This document shows positions 7,074-7,184 of a stretch of 7,184 nt of DNA, piece after piece. The DNA lies in assembly GCA_015222065.1 (NCBI GenBank), contig JADFUQ010000149.1, forward strand, positions 1 to 7,184, given 5' to 3'. Below the pieces are notes generated by a model. It did not search any database. It saw only the letters and a list, made by a program, of their open reading frames with translations, and was not told where the DNA came from. The position numbers were made by a program, and so were the translations under genes. Position 1 is the stretch's first letter. Every line of letters starts with the position of its first letter. The DNA is from Bacteroidota bacterium. Its GTDB lineage: Bacteria > Bacteroidota > Bacteroidia > Bacteroidales > VadinHA17.

Positions 7074-7184
7074 AGAAATGAGTAAGTGAGTGAATACTTA
7101 ATAATTAATGTTTCGCATTTGACAACACATTAATATACAGTTGTTAAGATGAATAATGAATATCGATTAACGAATAACGAATTT
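7074..7184. repeat. Non-coding right flank with TTCG-type repeat (inverted copy)
   Basis: After the dipeptidase stop there is a short GAGTAAGTGAGTGA run (7080-7093), a weak TAAGT/ACTTA hairpin (7083-7100) and a 7-bp inverted repeat, ATTAATG (7104-7110) and CATTAAT (7128-7134). The last 28 bases, from 7157, contain TGAATATCGA and CGATTAACGA, the reverse complements of two blocks in the left-end repeat, plus CGAATAACGA. None of the hairpins is followed by a T-run, so no intrinsic terminator can be called. No gene begins before the window ends. Confidence 0.4.

Noticed and set aside
7083..7134. Hairpins after the dipeptidase as an intrinsic terminator.
   Set aside because: The stems are five to seven AT-rich base pairs without a T-run downstream.

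Overview
The window looks like an ordinary chromosomal housekeeping segment from a member of the Bacteroidota, most likely of the order Bacteroidales. The reasons are low GC content, no clear Shine-Dalgarno sites before most starts, a topoisomerase subunit with the sequence signatures I associate with Bacteroidetes ParC, a DUF3109 cysteine-cluster protein of the type found in that phylum, and one promoter that fits the phylum's unusual -33/-7 consensus. The genus cannot be fixed from the sequence alone.

Layout: five complete genes, all on the + strand, fill about 93% of the window. After a 178-base non-coding leader with a TTCG-rich repeat and a 9-bp inverted repeat comes parC (topoisomerase IV subunit A), then aroK (shikimate kinase) only 11 bases later. 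A 209-base gap follows, holding the best promoter candidate of the window. It leads into a second tight group: gpmI (cofactor-independent phosphoglycerate mutase), a DUF3109 cysteine-cluster protein 20 bases on, and an M20-family dipeptidase 25 bases after that. The last 111 bases are non-coding and end in sequence that matches the left-end repeat in inverted orientation.

The genes do not form one pathway. The first pair joins chromosome decatenation with the shikimate pathway. The second group joins lower glycolysis, a probable metal- or Fe-S-binding protein of unknown role, and cytosolic dipeptide hydrolysis. Spacing suggests two transcription units. All catalytic residues I could place in the four enzymes are present, so none looks decayed. 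Two genes (aroK and the DUF3109 gene) appear to start with TTG.

I found no defence system, mobile element, CRISPR array, RNA gene or convincing new system. The items worth a second look are small: the clamp-motif-like tail of ParC, alanine at the quinolone-contact serine position, the unexplained DUF3109 gene in the gpmI operon, the flanking repeats, and the 209-base gap with an antisense reading frame.
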